Positions 24,201 to 39,200 of a stretch of DNA of 64,000 nt are shown here, piece after piece. Numbering within the stretch: position 1 is the stretch's first letter; every line of letters starts with the position of its first letter. The DNA is from Macropodus opercularis (lineage: Eukaryota > Chordata > Actinopteri > Anabantiformes > Osphronemidae). The DNA lies in the NCBI GenBank assembly GCA_030770545.1, contig CM061107.1:8768001-8832000 (forward strand). The letters run 5' to 3'. The position numbers and the translations under genes are program-made. A model generated the notes under the pieces. That model was not told the DNA's origin and did not search any database. It saw nothing but the letters and a program-made list of their open reading frames with translations.

Positions 24201-27200
24201 GTGCACAGATACCTATTAAGGGCAAGTGCCATGTCTGTGGCACTGAGAGCAGCCTGTCCCGAATACAGAGACACAAGAAGAGCGTAACGATGGGGAAAAT
24301 ATTACATGTCTCAAGTCACTTTTTAAACACTCACAGTGTCCAGAGAGGCAGCAGCCCTCAGGTCGGGTAAAAATCCAACTTCAAGTAGGTGAAGCAGGAA
24401 ATTCTGGTCCTCTATACCATAGACCCGGTCCAGGAACAGAACCATGGCGGCTTTATGGTCTGGACAGAAACCTGCTGACATGTCTGGCTCCACCACCATC
24501 CCATCTATGTGTGCACATACACACACAGAGGAAACAAGAATAAATGTTTACATTTAGCCACTAAAAACTCACCTGTGTGTTGAAATCAGCATTTGTGTTG
24601 TTCCAGGTGGATTTGTTTACCTTTTCCCAAGCTGGGCATGGAGAAGGGAATGCTGATGACTCCGACCAGGTCCTCAATAGGGATGAGAGACCGTAGAATG
24701 GCTCTGATGCGGATTGCTTCGCCTTTACCAGCATGAATCAGCTGACATGACAGAAAGCAGTTTACGGTTATAATTGTGTGCAACTGTGAGTGTCTGCGTG
24801 TGTGTGTGTGTGTGTGTGTGTGTCACCACTTACGTGCATCTCTGGAGCACAGCGACCCAGCAGGTCAATAAGTGCAGCATAGAAGGTCATGATGGCATTT
24901 CCCATGTGGATGGTATCATCTTCATCCTCTTCTAGCATGTCAGTGCTACACACATGCGAACGACAACGTACAGTGGCACTGAAAAATCACATTATCTTAT
25001 ACTAGGGGAGCAAATGAATGTGATTTGACAGATATCTCACAGCATCTTGCTGCTCTCAGATGTAGGAGAGGGACCCTCCCTGGAGAGGTCCTGAGAAATC
25101 TTAATAGCTTCCTCCATTGCTGCCAACAACCCATCACCACCTTCCCCTCGAAGGGCAGGGCCAAAGCATTCTGGTCGGCGGATCAGAAGCCTGACCACGA
25201 CGTTGGCATTCTCCTCCACGCTTTCGCCTAAACACAATGACCAGCAGCTGTGTCAGCGAACTGTATACCAGACATTTACTGGCACGGGAAGGTGCTTTCT
25301 CAGTGAAAACATACACGTCAACTCAAACTCAAAAAGTTTTACCATTGCAGAAGACAGCAAAGCGCAGGAAGTCAAGGTAGCGTTCTCCCTCCACTGGGTT
25401 CCAGCCAATGTCCGGGTAGCCTTTACGCACCAGCATCACACAGCTCTGCAGCCCGCAGCCGGCAAGGTACTGCACCACCTGCACAGGCAGACAGTCAGCG
25501 GTATGTGTGATAGCCTACAGTACACAGGTTGCAGTTGTCTGCAGCTGATGCTTGAACTCTCAGTAAAACTCATTCTTTCTACATTTTTCAAGGAAGCTGA
25601 ATTTCTCATATATATTTTTTCATACTTGTGGTGTTTTTTTCTCTGTAATGTCAACCTCACCTTCTCCAGGTCTGGCTCTCTTAAAGCCAGAGCCAACTCA
25701 TTGTTATCCATGACTGATGCTGCAGCCACATCAAGAGGAGTTGAGCCTCGCATGGATGGAGATGCTGAGGAGCCGAGAGGAGGGGAAACACATACAGTAC
25801 CATAATTACTATGGAAGCAAGAACAAAGGGGTTTAGTGCCCCCTCTGCCATTTAAAATATGGTGGCTAAACATTAGAGTAACAATAGAGTGTAAGTGAAG
25901 TGTGTTTTAAGAACCTCTGACTACGGAAGAAGGAAAACACAAAAGAAGCGTCACACAAACTCACACACACTCACCGAGGCCAACACTGCTGTTCTCCAGC
26001 AGGTAGCTGAGATGGTCAAACATGGCTTTCTGGTTCTGTCGACTGATTCGACAGAAATAGCAGAGAAAGCGACAACAGTTGGCCACCATTTTAGGAAAGG
26101 TTATTTCCTGCCAAAACACAGCAAACAAACAGGGCTGTTACACAACAATCACTATTACTTTAATTTAAACATATTTCATGTTTAAAACAAAGGACATGTT
26201 TGAAAATGTTCATTTCAAACATACAGTGGGGACATTTCAAATAGTGAACAAACACAACAACTGCACCTTTGCTACTGTGAACAAGGTTCATGGCTTTTAT
26301 TTTGTTTTACTAACCTGCAGCATGTTTTTTCATTGTTATGAGATGTCATTTGTGTGTTGCTTGAACAATTCAAATTCCTACAGTACTTCTGCCGTTCTGT
26401 AACTCATACCTTTGAATCTCCTCCGCTTAGAACGTTCACCATGACCTCCATGACGGTCTCGTGCATCCCCAGAGCTCTCATAAGGTTGGGATGCTGGTAA
26501 AACACCTTGTTGTTCATAATGTCACTGCAGGGCAACAATAGGTAATCGAAATGAAACTTCAGTGATGATGATTCAATGAATTCAATGAAGTGGGTGGGTC
26601 TTGTACTGTTACTCATTGAAAGGCCTGAGTGAGACACATTGCACTTTCTGAATCAGAATCACCTTCCAGTTTTGTCAGTGGTCCTTACTGTTTGATGGCC
26701 TTTTGTATTTAGTGCAGACAGTTGTGTTTGAGTTTCTCCTCACCCCAGCCCTCTGATCATCAGTTTCTCCTCCTCTCTTCCCATACGGACACTCAGCAGC
26801 GACCTGATCTGTCCGAGAGCAGCCAGCAAGTTGATGGTATCCTCGACTGATACCGAGTTTATAGTGTAGGTCTTAGGAAGAGCTCGAACCTGGAAAGAGA
26901 TGCTTCTTTGATGACACCATATTAATCTTTATAGAAAATGGATACATACATCTTCGCTATTGTTTTATTCGTCATAAATACGCATACGTTTACACACCTG
27001 GCCTCCAATACCATCATACTGGCGGTGCAGCAGGACAAACATGGCTCTGACCAGCTCTGGATCCTCAATTACTGACTCCTGGGCCCAGCGGACCATTGTA
27101 TCAGAAATTAGCTGCTGCAACGTGCCTGCAGACACAGAGAGCCACGGTGAGCGAACACATACAGCCACGTCATCATGTTTTTCATCATGTGTGTAAGACC

Positions 27201-30200
27201 TACTGGGTTTCCTGTCCTTTTTCTCATTCGGCAGGTTGCTCATCTTCTTCTTCAGATAGGTAACTTTTTCTACCAGCGACAAGAGTCGACCTCGGATGGT
27301 GAAGTCACTGTCGCCGTCTATGCCTCTCTCCTCATCCAACTCTATACCTGACAGGATCGACAAATTAGCGTACACCGCTAAACTATGCTTTCAGCTCCTG
27401 ACTACACAGTACACACGCAGCTGGGTATCAAATCGATTGTGCTTCATTTCAATGCATTTCAGTTTACCACAGTGCCTCATCAGATCTTCGTGGAAGTCAA
27501 GCAGCTGTTCTCGGATGTAGTCAGGACAGGGACATTCCTGCTTCTCATCCTTAAAGTTCAGCAGCATATTGATCTGTAGAAACAGATTCTGTTCATCAAC
27601 TGTGGCACGTAACAGAATCTGGCCCGCTTTTCTAATACAGTTTTAGTTTTCTGTTTGGTGTTCCTACCTGTTCCTGTGGAGGCGATCTGAACTCTTTTGT
27701 CTTCTTGGCAGTGAGTGCTGCCGACATGTTGAGTGCAAGCATCACCTCGTTGTACCGGAACCTTTGGTTTTCTTGAAGACAGGCCACAAAGTCGTCAGAG
27801 AAGGCCACCACTGCCTCAATACGATGACGCACCTGACAGTCACACAGGTACTGCAGAACATGGCACATCTACACACACAGACAAGCACAGTACTGGTCAA
27901 AACAAAAAGGACATTAGTATTTGTCACAATCCGGGGGTAAAGACGTGCTACCAGTCACCGTATGGAAGAAGAAGCGTTAGAGGCTCAGGTTAGTTGCCTG
28001 CTAAAAAGCTGGTGAAGACAGGAATCAAAATGTGCACTGTGTTGTACTGTTACCTGGAGTTTAACAGGCTCTGGCAGCTTCATCTGTAACAGTCCTTCCT
28101 TTGGCATGTTCCTCCCTCCATCAACGCCTCCCTCAGTCTCCACCTCCTTCACCAGCTCCAGCTCCACATGACTCTCCTGCCCTTCTTCTCTCTCAGAGAA
28201 CACAGAGGGCTCAATCAGCCGGAGGATGTTCTTTAGATCTCCATTCTGGAAGACGCCCATGATGAGCATAGTGTACAAGAGCTTGATGAGGGGGACAAAA
28301 AGAAACTCTGTGCTGCCTCCTATTGGATCCCGTACGTGCATGCTTCCCTCCCGCACCGCCTCTGTCAGCATCTCTATGGTTTTTATTTTCAGTATATCCA
28401 GAGGGAACTCAGGGCTGTACTGGAAACAGTCTCCTGATCCTGACCCGTTGTTGCCATTGTTGCGATATGAGGACCTGGTGCCGCAAACAAAACTTGGGGA
28501 GGAGAAGTGCATCCTGGGCCTCAGGGAGGTGCTGAGGCCGATGCCTGGCAGGCCGTGTTTCTTCTTCTCATCTGGAAAGAGGGTGATGCTCTTTGTTTCG
28601 CCTGTCATGGGGACAATGTACTCATTGTTCATCATGAGGCGAGCTGTGGCGTAGCTGTTGAGGTGGATATCAATGAGGAGGTCATAGTAGCCCACACGAA
28701 GCAAACCTGTGGGTGAGGGATGATATCATCATTTAAAATAAAGTATTATATGTTGGTATTAATAATAATTCTGAACACGCTGCAGATGATGTAATTACAG
28801 TAAATCATTTGCAAACACACATATACACATATATCACATTTAAGGGCATGTTCTGGGCTCTAGTTGTTTCTCATGGTCATTCTGTTTCTCATGTTGCATG
28901 CACTCATTTGTTGCACATGCTGCGTGTTACCTGGCATGTATTTATTCTCAATAGCCTGCAGGAGCTGGGCCTCGTCTACGTGGGAGCAGAGGGCATGTGC
29001 TACGCGATTGTTTCCCAGAGCACAGATTGCAGAGTACAGTCTGAGGGTATGGTAGTGAAACTTTAATAAGTCCTTCTGCTCAGAAAGTTTCAGTACATCC
29101 ACAGACCTGAGGGACAAACAGAGAAAGAGGCTGCATGGGAAATAGTGTGGTGACTTAAATCTGTTTACGCCGTCACAATGTAAGGACTCAACTATGCCTG
29201 GTCCCTGTCACGAATGCGTACGGTTTGTGCGTGTTCGTGTGCCTGTGCTCTACCTGTTCTCCTCAGGTATGTGCAGAGACATGAACTGCAGGGGTTCATT
29301 GCACTGGAGCAGCCAGCCGTGTCTGTCATTTACTCTTGATGCTAATATCTAAAAATTAAAAAAAAAATAGATTCAGGTCCATGATCAGCAAAAAAGGCAC
29401 AGCAGACACTTCTCCATGCAAGGATAACTAATGTCCAATACAAATATTGTTACCCTGAGAAAGTGGTCAGGAGCCCGACTCCATAAAACAGGTGTGAGAA
29501 ACTGGACATGAAGCCGTGGAGGGCACTGAGGGACCAGGTTCTTCTTCTCACTCTTAAACAGTCCAGCTGAGAGAGGCATCACATTCTGGCAGGAAACAGA
29601 GACATGTTTAGAGCAACAATTAAGCATGATTTTATTTTATTTAAAATTGAAATTGTGTACCAGTGCAGGAAATGAATGCGATGAGTGTCCAACTCACCTT
29701 TATTCTCCCCAATTCAAACTGAAAGACATTAGGGCTGGTGGCTTTGGCAAAAACTGCTGGGAACAACTTAGTACTGGGCTCCACCTGTGAAGAGCACAGA
29801 TTGTTGACCTGTTTGACTCCAAAATCACTCACTTTTTATGTTTACCACAAAAACTAAATTAGGTGGATTGAATTTTAGCTGTTTTTTATGAGATCAGTTC
29901 AGAAACAAGCTTAATGAATAAGCAGAAGAAAGTAGAAAACGTCTACCTGGTAATACGTGCTGAGTTCTTTCCCATTGGCAGTGAATGTCAGCAGACCGTT
30001 TGTTGTGTCTACTAGACAACCGATCTCTAGGCCGTTGTTGTTCCTGCCCTGCCCAGGACTGCTGCTTTCTCCGGCCCACACCATGTAACAGTTGCTGCGC
30101 TTTATACTGGAGAAACACACAAACGTGCCACTTGAAGGCTAAGTAAAAACAGATGTGTCTGTTTAGCCTGGGCTATGGAAAAAGTTCAATTTAGATTGGC

Positions 30201-33200
30201 TCTCTTGGGATTAACTGGCTTCACTGAACACCTAACATTGGCTTGTCACAGAGAACTGGTATCACCCAACCATTTATAAATCCAGGCTTATTCTTAACTA
30301 GCAGCACGCACATTCATGAAAAACACACCATGATAATGGATTAAAGTAATCTGCTTTATATATTATAGTGATGTAATATTACATTAATATTTCCTAGGTG
30401 TACACCAAACATCAAATATGCAAAGTCATTGGGTTTTTGTCTCTAGTTACGCAGTCCTTCACAGTGATTGGTTAAATGTGAGCTAAACCCACAGCTTGGC
30501 TGCAGCTTGACTCACCTCTCATGAACTTTGCCCTTCTCATCTCCCAGGGTAACAGTGACAGTTCGGACCTTGTGCAGCTCAAAGCCTGGGTCATACTGAT
30601 GGAAGTCAGAGGTAACCCAACCCACCCACACACTGCTGGGCTCCTGTCCAGGGAAGATCCTCACTGAGTAGTAGTGCTAGACAAAGGCAAAGATGTAACC
30701 AGGCATCAAGTCAAGTTTACCTGCAGTGCTCTTACTTTTTTATTTATTTTATATTATATTCTTGAAGCTTTCCCAACATCCATATGGACGGACTAAAGTT
30801 TCTTATATGCGTTGTCTTACAGTAGACGCTTGCAGGAGAAATTCATAGTCATCTCTGTCGTCAGCCATCACTTCCTCTGACAGTCGAGCAGATGAGGGAC
30901 AGCTGTTGTCGGGTTTGTTTCTCTTCAGCAAGAACCTGGTTGTGATCACACAACACAATGAAGAAATCTTTAGTGCACAAAAATGACATTTAGAAAACAT
31001 TGTCTTACTGTATTTATCTCTACCATTTACAAGACAGAGTAAATTTCATCTTTAGTTGAGCTATGGAGACTTTACCGTTGTTTGAGTTTAGACGGCTTCT
31101 CCTGGTTATAATCCTTGTGGTTGTTGAATTCGTCTCTCTCAGGTCCGCTGGGACCATTGTGCCCATGAGACGTCTTCATCAGAACCTCGAAGTCTGACAC
31201 AGTTTCAAAGTCCTCTAGCTCCTGCAGAAAGGAACAGGTTCAGCCGTTCCACGAAGAATCTTCACAATGATACTCAAGATCAAGACTGGGATTGAAATTT
31301 ACCCCATGAAACTAGAGATCTACAACAGAAAAATCCACTGTTTCATATCAGGTCACAAAAGCTAATTTCTATTCATAATAGTAATACTAAAACCTTATAT
31401 TGTTCTATACTGCAAGTCATACATAAACATAAATACAATGTTAATTCAGCATCCTTCTTGGCAGTCTTTTGTGTGTGGTTGGGCTACCTTACCGTCTTTG
31501 GGGAGAACAGACTGCTGTTATGCTGGGTTCTGGAAAAAGATTCTGCACACTCAATAGGCATGCTCAGTCTGTAAAAGGTCAGGTCCGTGGAACTGTTTTG
31601 GGAGCCAAATGACCTCTGGGTGACCTTTAGGCATGGACAAGACTCAACGGTCCCGTCTATTCTTGTCACCTGGAAAGGGAAAGAAAAATGTGTTTAATTT
31701 TGTACTTTATTCATTCATACACGTGTAAACTACCCAAACCTAAAACCATTAAAGCTCGTTGGAAATTGCTTAAAGCTGCCCTTCAAGCCAAATGTACCTG
31801 TATGTGCTGGTGGCTGGGGGGGACAGGTACAAACTGAGGCAGTCTTTTGCTGAGCCACATGGTGATGTCTCGGTTCATGTTGACAGCAAACGGCTCATAG
31901 CCTTCCTGCAGGCCACAGATGGTGAAGTACTTGAGAGTGCTTACGTCTTTGCCAAAGTTCATCCGCCCCACCTGGCACACACCTAAACTGCATACGGGAA
32001 TAAAACCTGAAGCAGAAGAAAACAAATATTAAACAAAATGTACTTGGTCCTTGAAACTGAAATGTGATTCCACGTGCAGTTCAGTGTTGTGTGAATCAGC
32101 CCTGACCTTCGCCAACTTCAAAGTCCTTAAAGGCCAGTTCGGAGCCAGAATCATCCAGCAGCACTTCTCCGTTGAGAGTAAACATCATGGTGTGTTCGTT
32201 CAGATCAACCATGCAGCCCACCACGTCCCCGGTCTGCCAAGCCCTTCCAAAGTGCTCATTGCCCTGATGCCACCGTTGCACCTGGGTAAAACAGAAAAAT
32301 TACAAAAAAGACACATTTAGAGTGTGCTCATCAGAGAACCATAAGCGATGCTGACACACAAACACAGGAATTTACACGTTTGAGCAAATGAGCATAAAAC
32401 AACCTTGAAACCATCAAACACAAATGCCTGGTCATCAGAACCCAGCTCCTGGTCCGGGAGGCATCCTGGCCTGGCCCAGCCGACCCTCATCTCTCCTGCT
32501 GTCAGAACCTGGAGGACAGGTGGAGATAAGTATCCTGCAACCTGTGGAGCTTCTGGTGACATTTATCATGTAATTTAATAAGGATCGTTTTAGACATAAT
32601 GCCAGAACAAACATCTAGTAAAATACATAATTTAAACTACATTTACTGTCATATGATTTCTCTGCTTACCTCTAGCTCAAAGTACCACTTCCCAGCACTA
32701 ACACAGTAGGTTTTCTCTGCTCTGAAAATGCGGAACCTCTCAGCAGACATGTTGCTGATATCAGACTGTGCTGCTGGAGGAGACAAAGAAAATCTTATAC
32801 AAAATACTGAAGAAATACAAATCACAATCAATCAAGTGACTGAATGGAGCAGGGGCACGGTATTTACCATGATCCTGGTCCGGAGCTTCCAGGTTGTATC
32901 CATATCCCAGCAGAGTCCTCACAGCCTCTCTCAGGCTGTCTTTGTTGGACTTTTTAGTTCTCTCATCCAGCAGAGTGTAGGGGACAAGACGTGGGTTCCT
33001 ACGACTCTTCACATCCTGAGAAATACAACAGAAATGACTCTTCATTCAGTACTGGGTCAAGATAAAGATACACTGTGAACAGCAAGTATATTCCTGGCCT
33101 TCGTATCACCTGCTGAATGCCGTAGGTCCAGCCCTGGCGGATGCGGTCTCTAGCCCAGACGTTGTGTGCGTTCTCAGCCAGTTTGTCCACCATGGCTTCC

Positions 33201-36200
33201 TGTGTGGGGGTCAGTTTGATGTGGCTCAGGTCCAGGGGAGCAGGCTTATAACCACCAGACAACTCGTAGCTGCACAGAGTCGAAGCAAATCATCAGTTAA
33301 TTTGCTGCACAACAACCTCAATGTGCTGATGTCTTTTTGTTATGTCCGAGCTGTGGCACTGTCACCACAGTATTATAGCAGTATAAAAATATGATCCTCC
33401 GCTGTAAATGTAACTTACGTTGGTGACAGTTTCATGCTCTTCACTTTCTCTACAGCATGTTCATCTGCTAGACCAACATGACAACCTAGAGCCAGGAGGG
33501 TTCTGGAACACACACAGTACACAAAGGTTTACTGTGTCATCATAAATGCTCCTAAATTAATGTGCAATGTTGTGAAAGAGTTTGTTAATTTATAGTTTGA
33601 ATATTTCAATGATACATATTTTATTGCGATCTGATGCTGATCACTGCACTGATGCATTACTTGAGTGTCTCCATAGACATCTGGAGGTTGTAGCTTCGTT
33701 CCTGCTCAGGAAGTTTGGAGAACTCCACCAAACAGGGGTGTTGCCGCTTGTTATCATCTCGAACCTGAAACACAGACACACACACATTATGGGGAAGAAG
33801 TGTAATCTGCTGGATCGTTTGAGCAGGACAATAAGAACCAAAGAGCCTGAAAATGAAAGTAAACCTTGTCAGGAAGACAATCCTGTGTCAGTGGAGCAAC
33901 ATTAGAAAGTGTTGCTTGGATGTGGAGAATTGTTTCACCAGAAACAACTTAAAGCAGGACACTGCAAAACTGATTATAACAGACCATTGGGCACATGAGC
34001 AAACATCCCTCCTTAAACCTTTAATGCAAGAAATGACCTGACCCTCAATTACATAAATGCTCCAAACTGCTTCTTCACAATAAAAACAGAAATGAGGGTG
34101 CAGAACAACAACATAATGAAAGATTACGGAAAAGAAAAAACACCCCAGTGGTGCTTGCAAAAGCAGAACCAGTCAGTGTATTTTCACAATCCAATTAGAA
34201 ACTAAAGCTAATGCAAAATTAGACACTATTTCAGTAAATGGGAGCCTCTGATTATTTTAATGGACCATTGAGTTTGTCCCCTGAAAATGCTCTCTGTTTG
34301 TTTCCTCGGTGGAAGTGCCCCCGAGCTGCAGCAGCCCTGAGTGTACTTATGCACCATGGAGCAAAAATCACCCAAGAATGAGAGCACGTCCAAAGGACAA
34401 GAGCAAATAATACAGACACTTGACATCTGTCATTAGATCTGAAAAGGACCAGCAGCTTCTCCAAGTCCCTCGGTACGACCTCATACACTATGGAGCTGTC
34501 TGATACTCACTGCTCCGTAAGTCCAGCCCAGTTCTATCTTGTTCATCACCCACAGTTCGTGGATGTTTTCTGCAAGTTTCTCCCTAATCCTCTCTAAGTG
34601 AGGAGGCAGCACAATCTGCAAACAGAAAGAGACTTTGTTTAGCGAATGGGACAATGTTTTTTAAACAGCTGGACCAAATGTTTCTAAAAGATGAGACACA
34701 TCAAGTCTTGTAGTATAATGATACAGTACACAACCTTAAATATCAACACGTTTTGTCCCGTTTCAGCAAGAAGCCTTAAATAATAAAAGGATAAAACACA
34801 CAAAGTCATTTTCATGGCTTATATTAGGTTCACGATGCTGAGAGAATGTATTCGCAGGCTGTTAAAGTGTATTTGGGCCTAAACTTGCTTACCTAGAGAA
34901 GTCAGCTAAGACTTTAGGCTGCTTACACAACGATGACCTTTACCCTGGCAGCTGGCAGCAGGGCAGCTTGTGCTTCACTGAAACAACCCAGCTGACGTCA
35001 GTCTGAGTATATCGAGGAACTGGAATTCAAACTCCAACTCATCTACAGACCCTACATTTCACTTACAGCAGTGGTTTAGTGATATGCAGTAGTGTAGTTT
35101 AATCTACTTATCTAACCCATGGCCCCTACTGCATTTGTGATTTTGCCTTCGTGGTCTGATTGTTGATAGGCTGGATAACAAATGCTCACAGTTTCCTTTC
35201 GGTCTCCTGGGTGACTGCCATTGTCTTGTCTTTCTTCTACCCACACACCTACAACCCACTGTTTCAGATCCTGTGCTTCTTACTCTTATTTAGTTGTTGG
35301 TCTGTAGTATGTTGGTGTCATTACTATAAAGACATATTGTCATGGCTCAGTGTGAAATGGGATAATTTTTCAGACATCGGTCTAATTTAACAACGACGGC
35401 CACCGGGGCCATTGACTTACAGGATACCGGTGGAAACTGGGCTAATGTTGGTCGAAGGAGAGGAGGAAGGCGCGTCGTAGGCAGAGAGAGCAGAGGAAAG
35501 GCAAGAGTGTAGGTCTGACTGTAAGGACTGAGGAATGTTGGGACTACGAGAGGAAGGCTAGAGAGTTGGCTGACATGATGCAGAGAAGGAAGGTGGACAT
35601 ACTGTGTGTCCAGGAGACCAGGTGGAAAGGTAGCAAGGCGAGAGGACAGACTGAGGTGGTTTGAACATGTTCAGAGGAGAGATTGTGAATATATATCGGT
35701 AAATGGATGCTGAGATTTCAAGCTGCCAGGCAGGAGGTCTAGGGGTTGACCAAAGAGGAAATATGGATGTAGTGAAAGAGGACATGAAGTTAGTTGGTGT
35801 GACAGAAGAGGAGGCAGAGGACAGGGCTTAATGGAGGAAGATGACTCGCTGTGACGGCCCCTAAAAGGGAAAACCCGAGAGGAAAAGAAGAAGATATGTA
35901 CAGCAAACTGCTCCTCCCATGTAAAACAGTGGTTTCTACCTGGCTGGTGTCCACAGGTGTAGGTGTAAATGCTGCCTGGCTCAAGGTGACAGTGGGGCCC
36001 AGCAGGTCTCTGGATGTTGTCTGGTCCTGACAGGCCTCCAGCTTCAGTTTCTCCCTCGGCAACACTGCCTCATAACAAGGAGCATAACCTGGAGGAGGAA
36101 GGAACTTAAACTCTCCATGACGACCCCCAAGTAGGAAACGCACCCTGCAGGCACATAAACAGAAGGAGTGCATAATGAAAACTCAATGATTTAGTTATGA

Positions 36201-39200
36201 CATTGTTATTTACATAGAGTATAACATTTTTACTGCTGAATGGGTCCGTGATGCTCAAATTATACTAATACAAGACAACCAATAAAAAAAAAAAAAATTT
36301 CCATTTGTGTGAAGGCTCCGGTAAAGCACTGACTTGACTCCGGCAGAGAAGCTGGCTACAGGAAAGAAGAGTCCGTCGGAGTTGAAGTTCTCGAACATGC
36401 CCTGTACTGGCTGGCCGTTTATCCTGAAAGAGATGCTGGGAACGCTGAGGTCCAGGCAGCAGCTGACCACGTCCTCTGCCCGCAACAGATGCTGGTTGGG
36501 GGAGCTAACAGTCCGTGCAATGCAACCTGTATCCGTTTGGTAGAAAGACAGTGAGAAGGTTAAAGCCTGCAACATGTGAACTTTAAAGCCTTTCAGAAAA
36601 ACTGACGTAAGGTCACGTTTATTTGATTTGATTTTACACCAAGCTCACCTGCCCACAGATGGAGTCCATCGAAGCCATAGGAGTAGAGGTCATCTCCAAC
36701 CCCATTGCCTCCCCAGCCCTCACCCCCACTGGGGTAGGGTGCATAGCCGCTGGTGTTGGCCCAGCCCACCCGGAGGTGAGTAGCTTCTGCTGTGACAAAT
36801 GGCAACACTTGATCCACGATCAGCTCGTAATACCACTTCCTGTACTGAGCAGAGCCATCGCTGACGCCGAGGAAGATGTTAGGGCGCATGCTGTTGGGAG
36901 GAGACAACAATATTTGGTGGTTTGTTGATGTCCTGAACGTGACACATGAGCCCTTTTCTGAATGAGTGCGTGTATACCTGCTTACGTGGTTGACCAGGCG
37001 GGTCTGCAGTAACAGATCTCTTCCAGGCAGCAGGTTGTCACAGATGAGGTGCTGGTTGGAGCGCACAGCTACGCCGTGACACACACAAAGCGAACACAAC
37101 ACATCTAGAACCTGGAAAACATACAGCGCAGACAACACGTCACTAACGGTCATCCTCACATCCCTGTTTGGAAAACATACACACCCTGTCCTACATGTTA
37201 TGGTCCTGTATTATCTGATCCCATAGACTGTCTAATTCATACTGCACAGCACTAGCTGAGTCAAGGGGCCCGTTCTTAGCACCGTGTGATATGTTTGAGC
37301 CTGTATTTGCATCTCATAACAACTCACATATACTGATGGGGGTTAGCATAGCAAACACACACTGCATTGCAGATAACTGCGGACTAGTCAGAGAGTCCAT
37401 GCTGACCCTGTCCACCAGGTGGGGTTTATCTTGGGTCCATCGTGAATAAAGGTGGGTGGGTCATCGCAAAATCAAAGACTTACAATACCTGATCTAATCT
37501 AATCTTTCCTTTTCACAGTACACACAATTACTGTGTCAGTTTACAGATGCGTGTACCTTGTGGTTGCGTCCATGTTTGTCCAGCAGAGAAATAATAGATT
37601 TGATGTGTCCTTCTTTGATGATGTTCAGCGCCTCAGGACTCTCCACCAGCACACAGTGAAGAACCTCTAGTATACCTACCGCACAATAACAAGAAATACC
37701 GTAAGATAACGCCACTATATATAAATATTTCAGTCGCTAGCACACTGCTAGTGTAATGCTCAGTCTGTCGCTGTGCGTAAATTCAATGCAGCTGTTCAAA
37801 GCACTTACATAACCTTACTGCTGCTGCAGAAAACATTAGCTGTTGGGCAGCGTAGCTTCAACTACACTGAGGTGTATCCTGTAGTTTCAGTAGCTACAGG
37901 TTGAAAACCTTTGCACAAGTCCCAACTTCTGAGGCAGAAACTAAACATGATCCCTTTATTTAATAATCTGATTGCATGGAGCTGACCTACCAGAGGAGGC
38001 CTCCAGTCGCTCTAGTCTGCTGATCAGCCAGTCCAACGAACCAGAAAACTGGGCACAGTTCTTCCTGTTTCCTCTGATGAGTGCAGCTGGGAGGAGTGGA
38101 GAGGTGCTTTTACTGTGTTTATTACTTTCAGAAATATATTATATTCATTTACCATTATGAAAACGAAAACAGTGTGTATGTACCTAGTAGCTGGTAGAGG
38201 GAGTTGAGGATGGAGCTCCAGGCATCTCCTACTTCCCTTCCTACTGCTTCAGCAAAATGTGCTGCACTGCTGTAGACGTGAAGCCGATCAATACACTCCA
38301 GCACTAGGCTGATCATCCCCTACAGACACAGCGGTTAAAGGTCGGGCTGGTTTATTCAGCTGTAGTCACAAAATGCTCTCACGGTAGTTGTAATCAGCAT
38401 CCTGCAATCTCTCTAAACTGAACCCGTGAACCAAGCGTCACAAAGAAAGCCACACCATCCGAGGCGACCACCCACCTCCTCCTGAAACAGGTTCTGTCGG
38501 TTCTTCAGAGCTCGCAGTCGGTTCTGCTTGTCTTCATGTTCCAGGTGCTCCCCAGGTGGCTGGAAGTAGCCAATCAGATCCTGCAGACTCAAGCTGACTG
38601 AATCTATTGGTAGATCTAAGGTGGAGCTCTTCCCCTTCTTCCTCAGCGTGTCTAAGCCCCTGTAGTACAAACAAAACCTTTCAACCCTCACTGCTGCTCT
38701 AATGTGGAATACTGTTACATGCTGCGTAATGTGATTGTTATTGGTACATGCACTGAAAATTATTTCTATAATAAATATCCAACGCGTAGGACGTTAGTGT
38801 AGAATTCAGTGCTACCATGCTGGAAGCTAAGTTAGATGCTTGTGGCAGCCTTGTGTTTTTGAGGTGATTATTCGTGTGCGCCTCACTGCTGTTTCACATC
38901 AGTTTGATGTATGGATGTGATGATTCCCAAGTCAAAACTCATGCGCTGGCCTTTATGTTCAACATGCTGCTCCATCCATCCAGATGACTTGTACATACTC
39001 AAGTGGGGGTGAATTGTCAAGAAATTCATTTACACTGCATGTTGCAGTGCGTCTTTCAAAGCCCAGACGCTTTGTCTCTGTGACAGGCGCCTACTCCTTG
39101 GAGACGTTTTTATTGACAGTACTATTACTGTAGCTTAGGGACAGAAGTTGTGTTTCACCAATATGATGAGATTATTATAGTTGGACTGTACGGACCAGGC

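Noticed and set aside
25203..25805. 200-codon plus-strand open frame
   Set aside because: It overlaps RYR2 exons 47-49 in antisense (25041..25227, 25343..25478, 25661..25764), and its translation has no coherent protein character; it is a shadow of the conserved exons.
28226..28654. 142-codon plus-strand open frame
   Set aside because: Lies entirely within the 653 bp exon 39 on the opposite strand; constrained codons there leave few stops in antisense.
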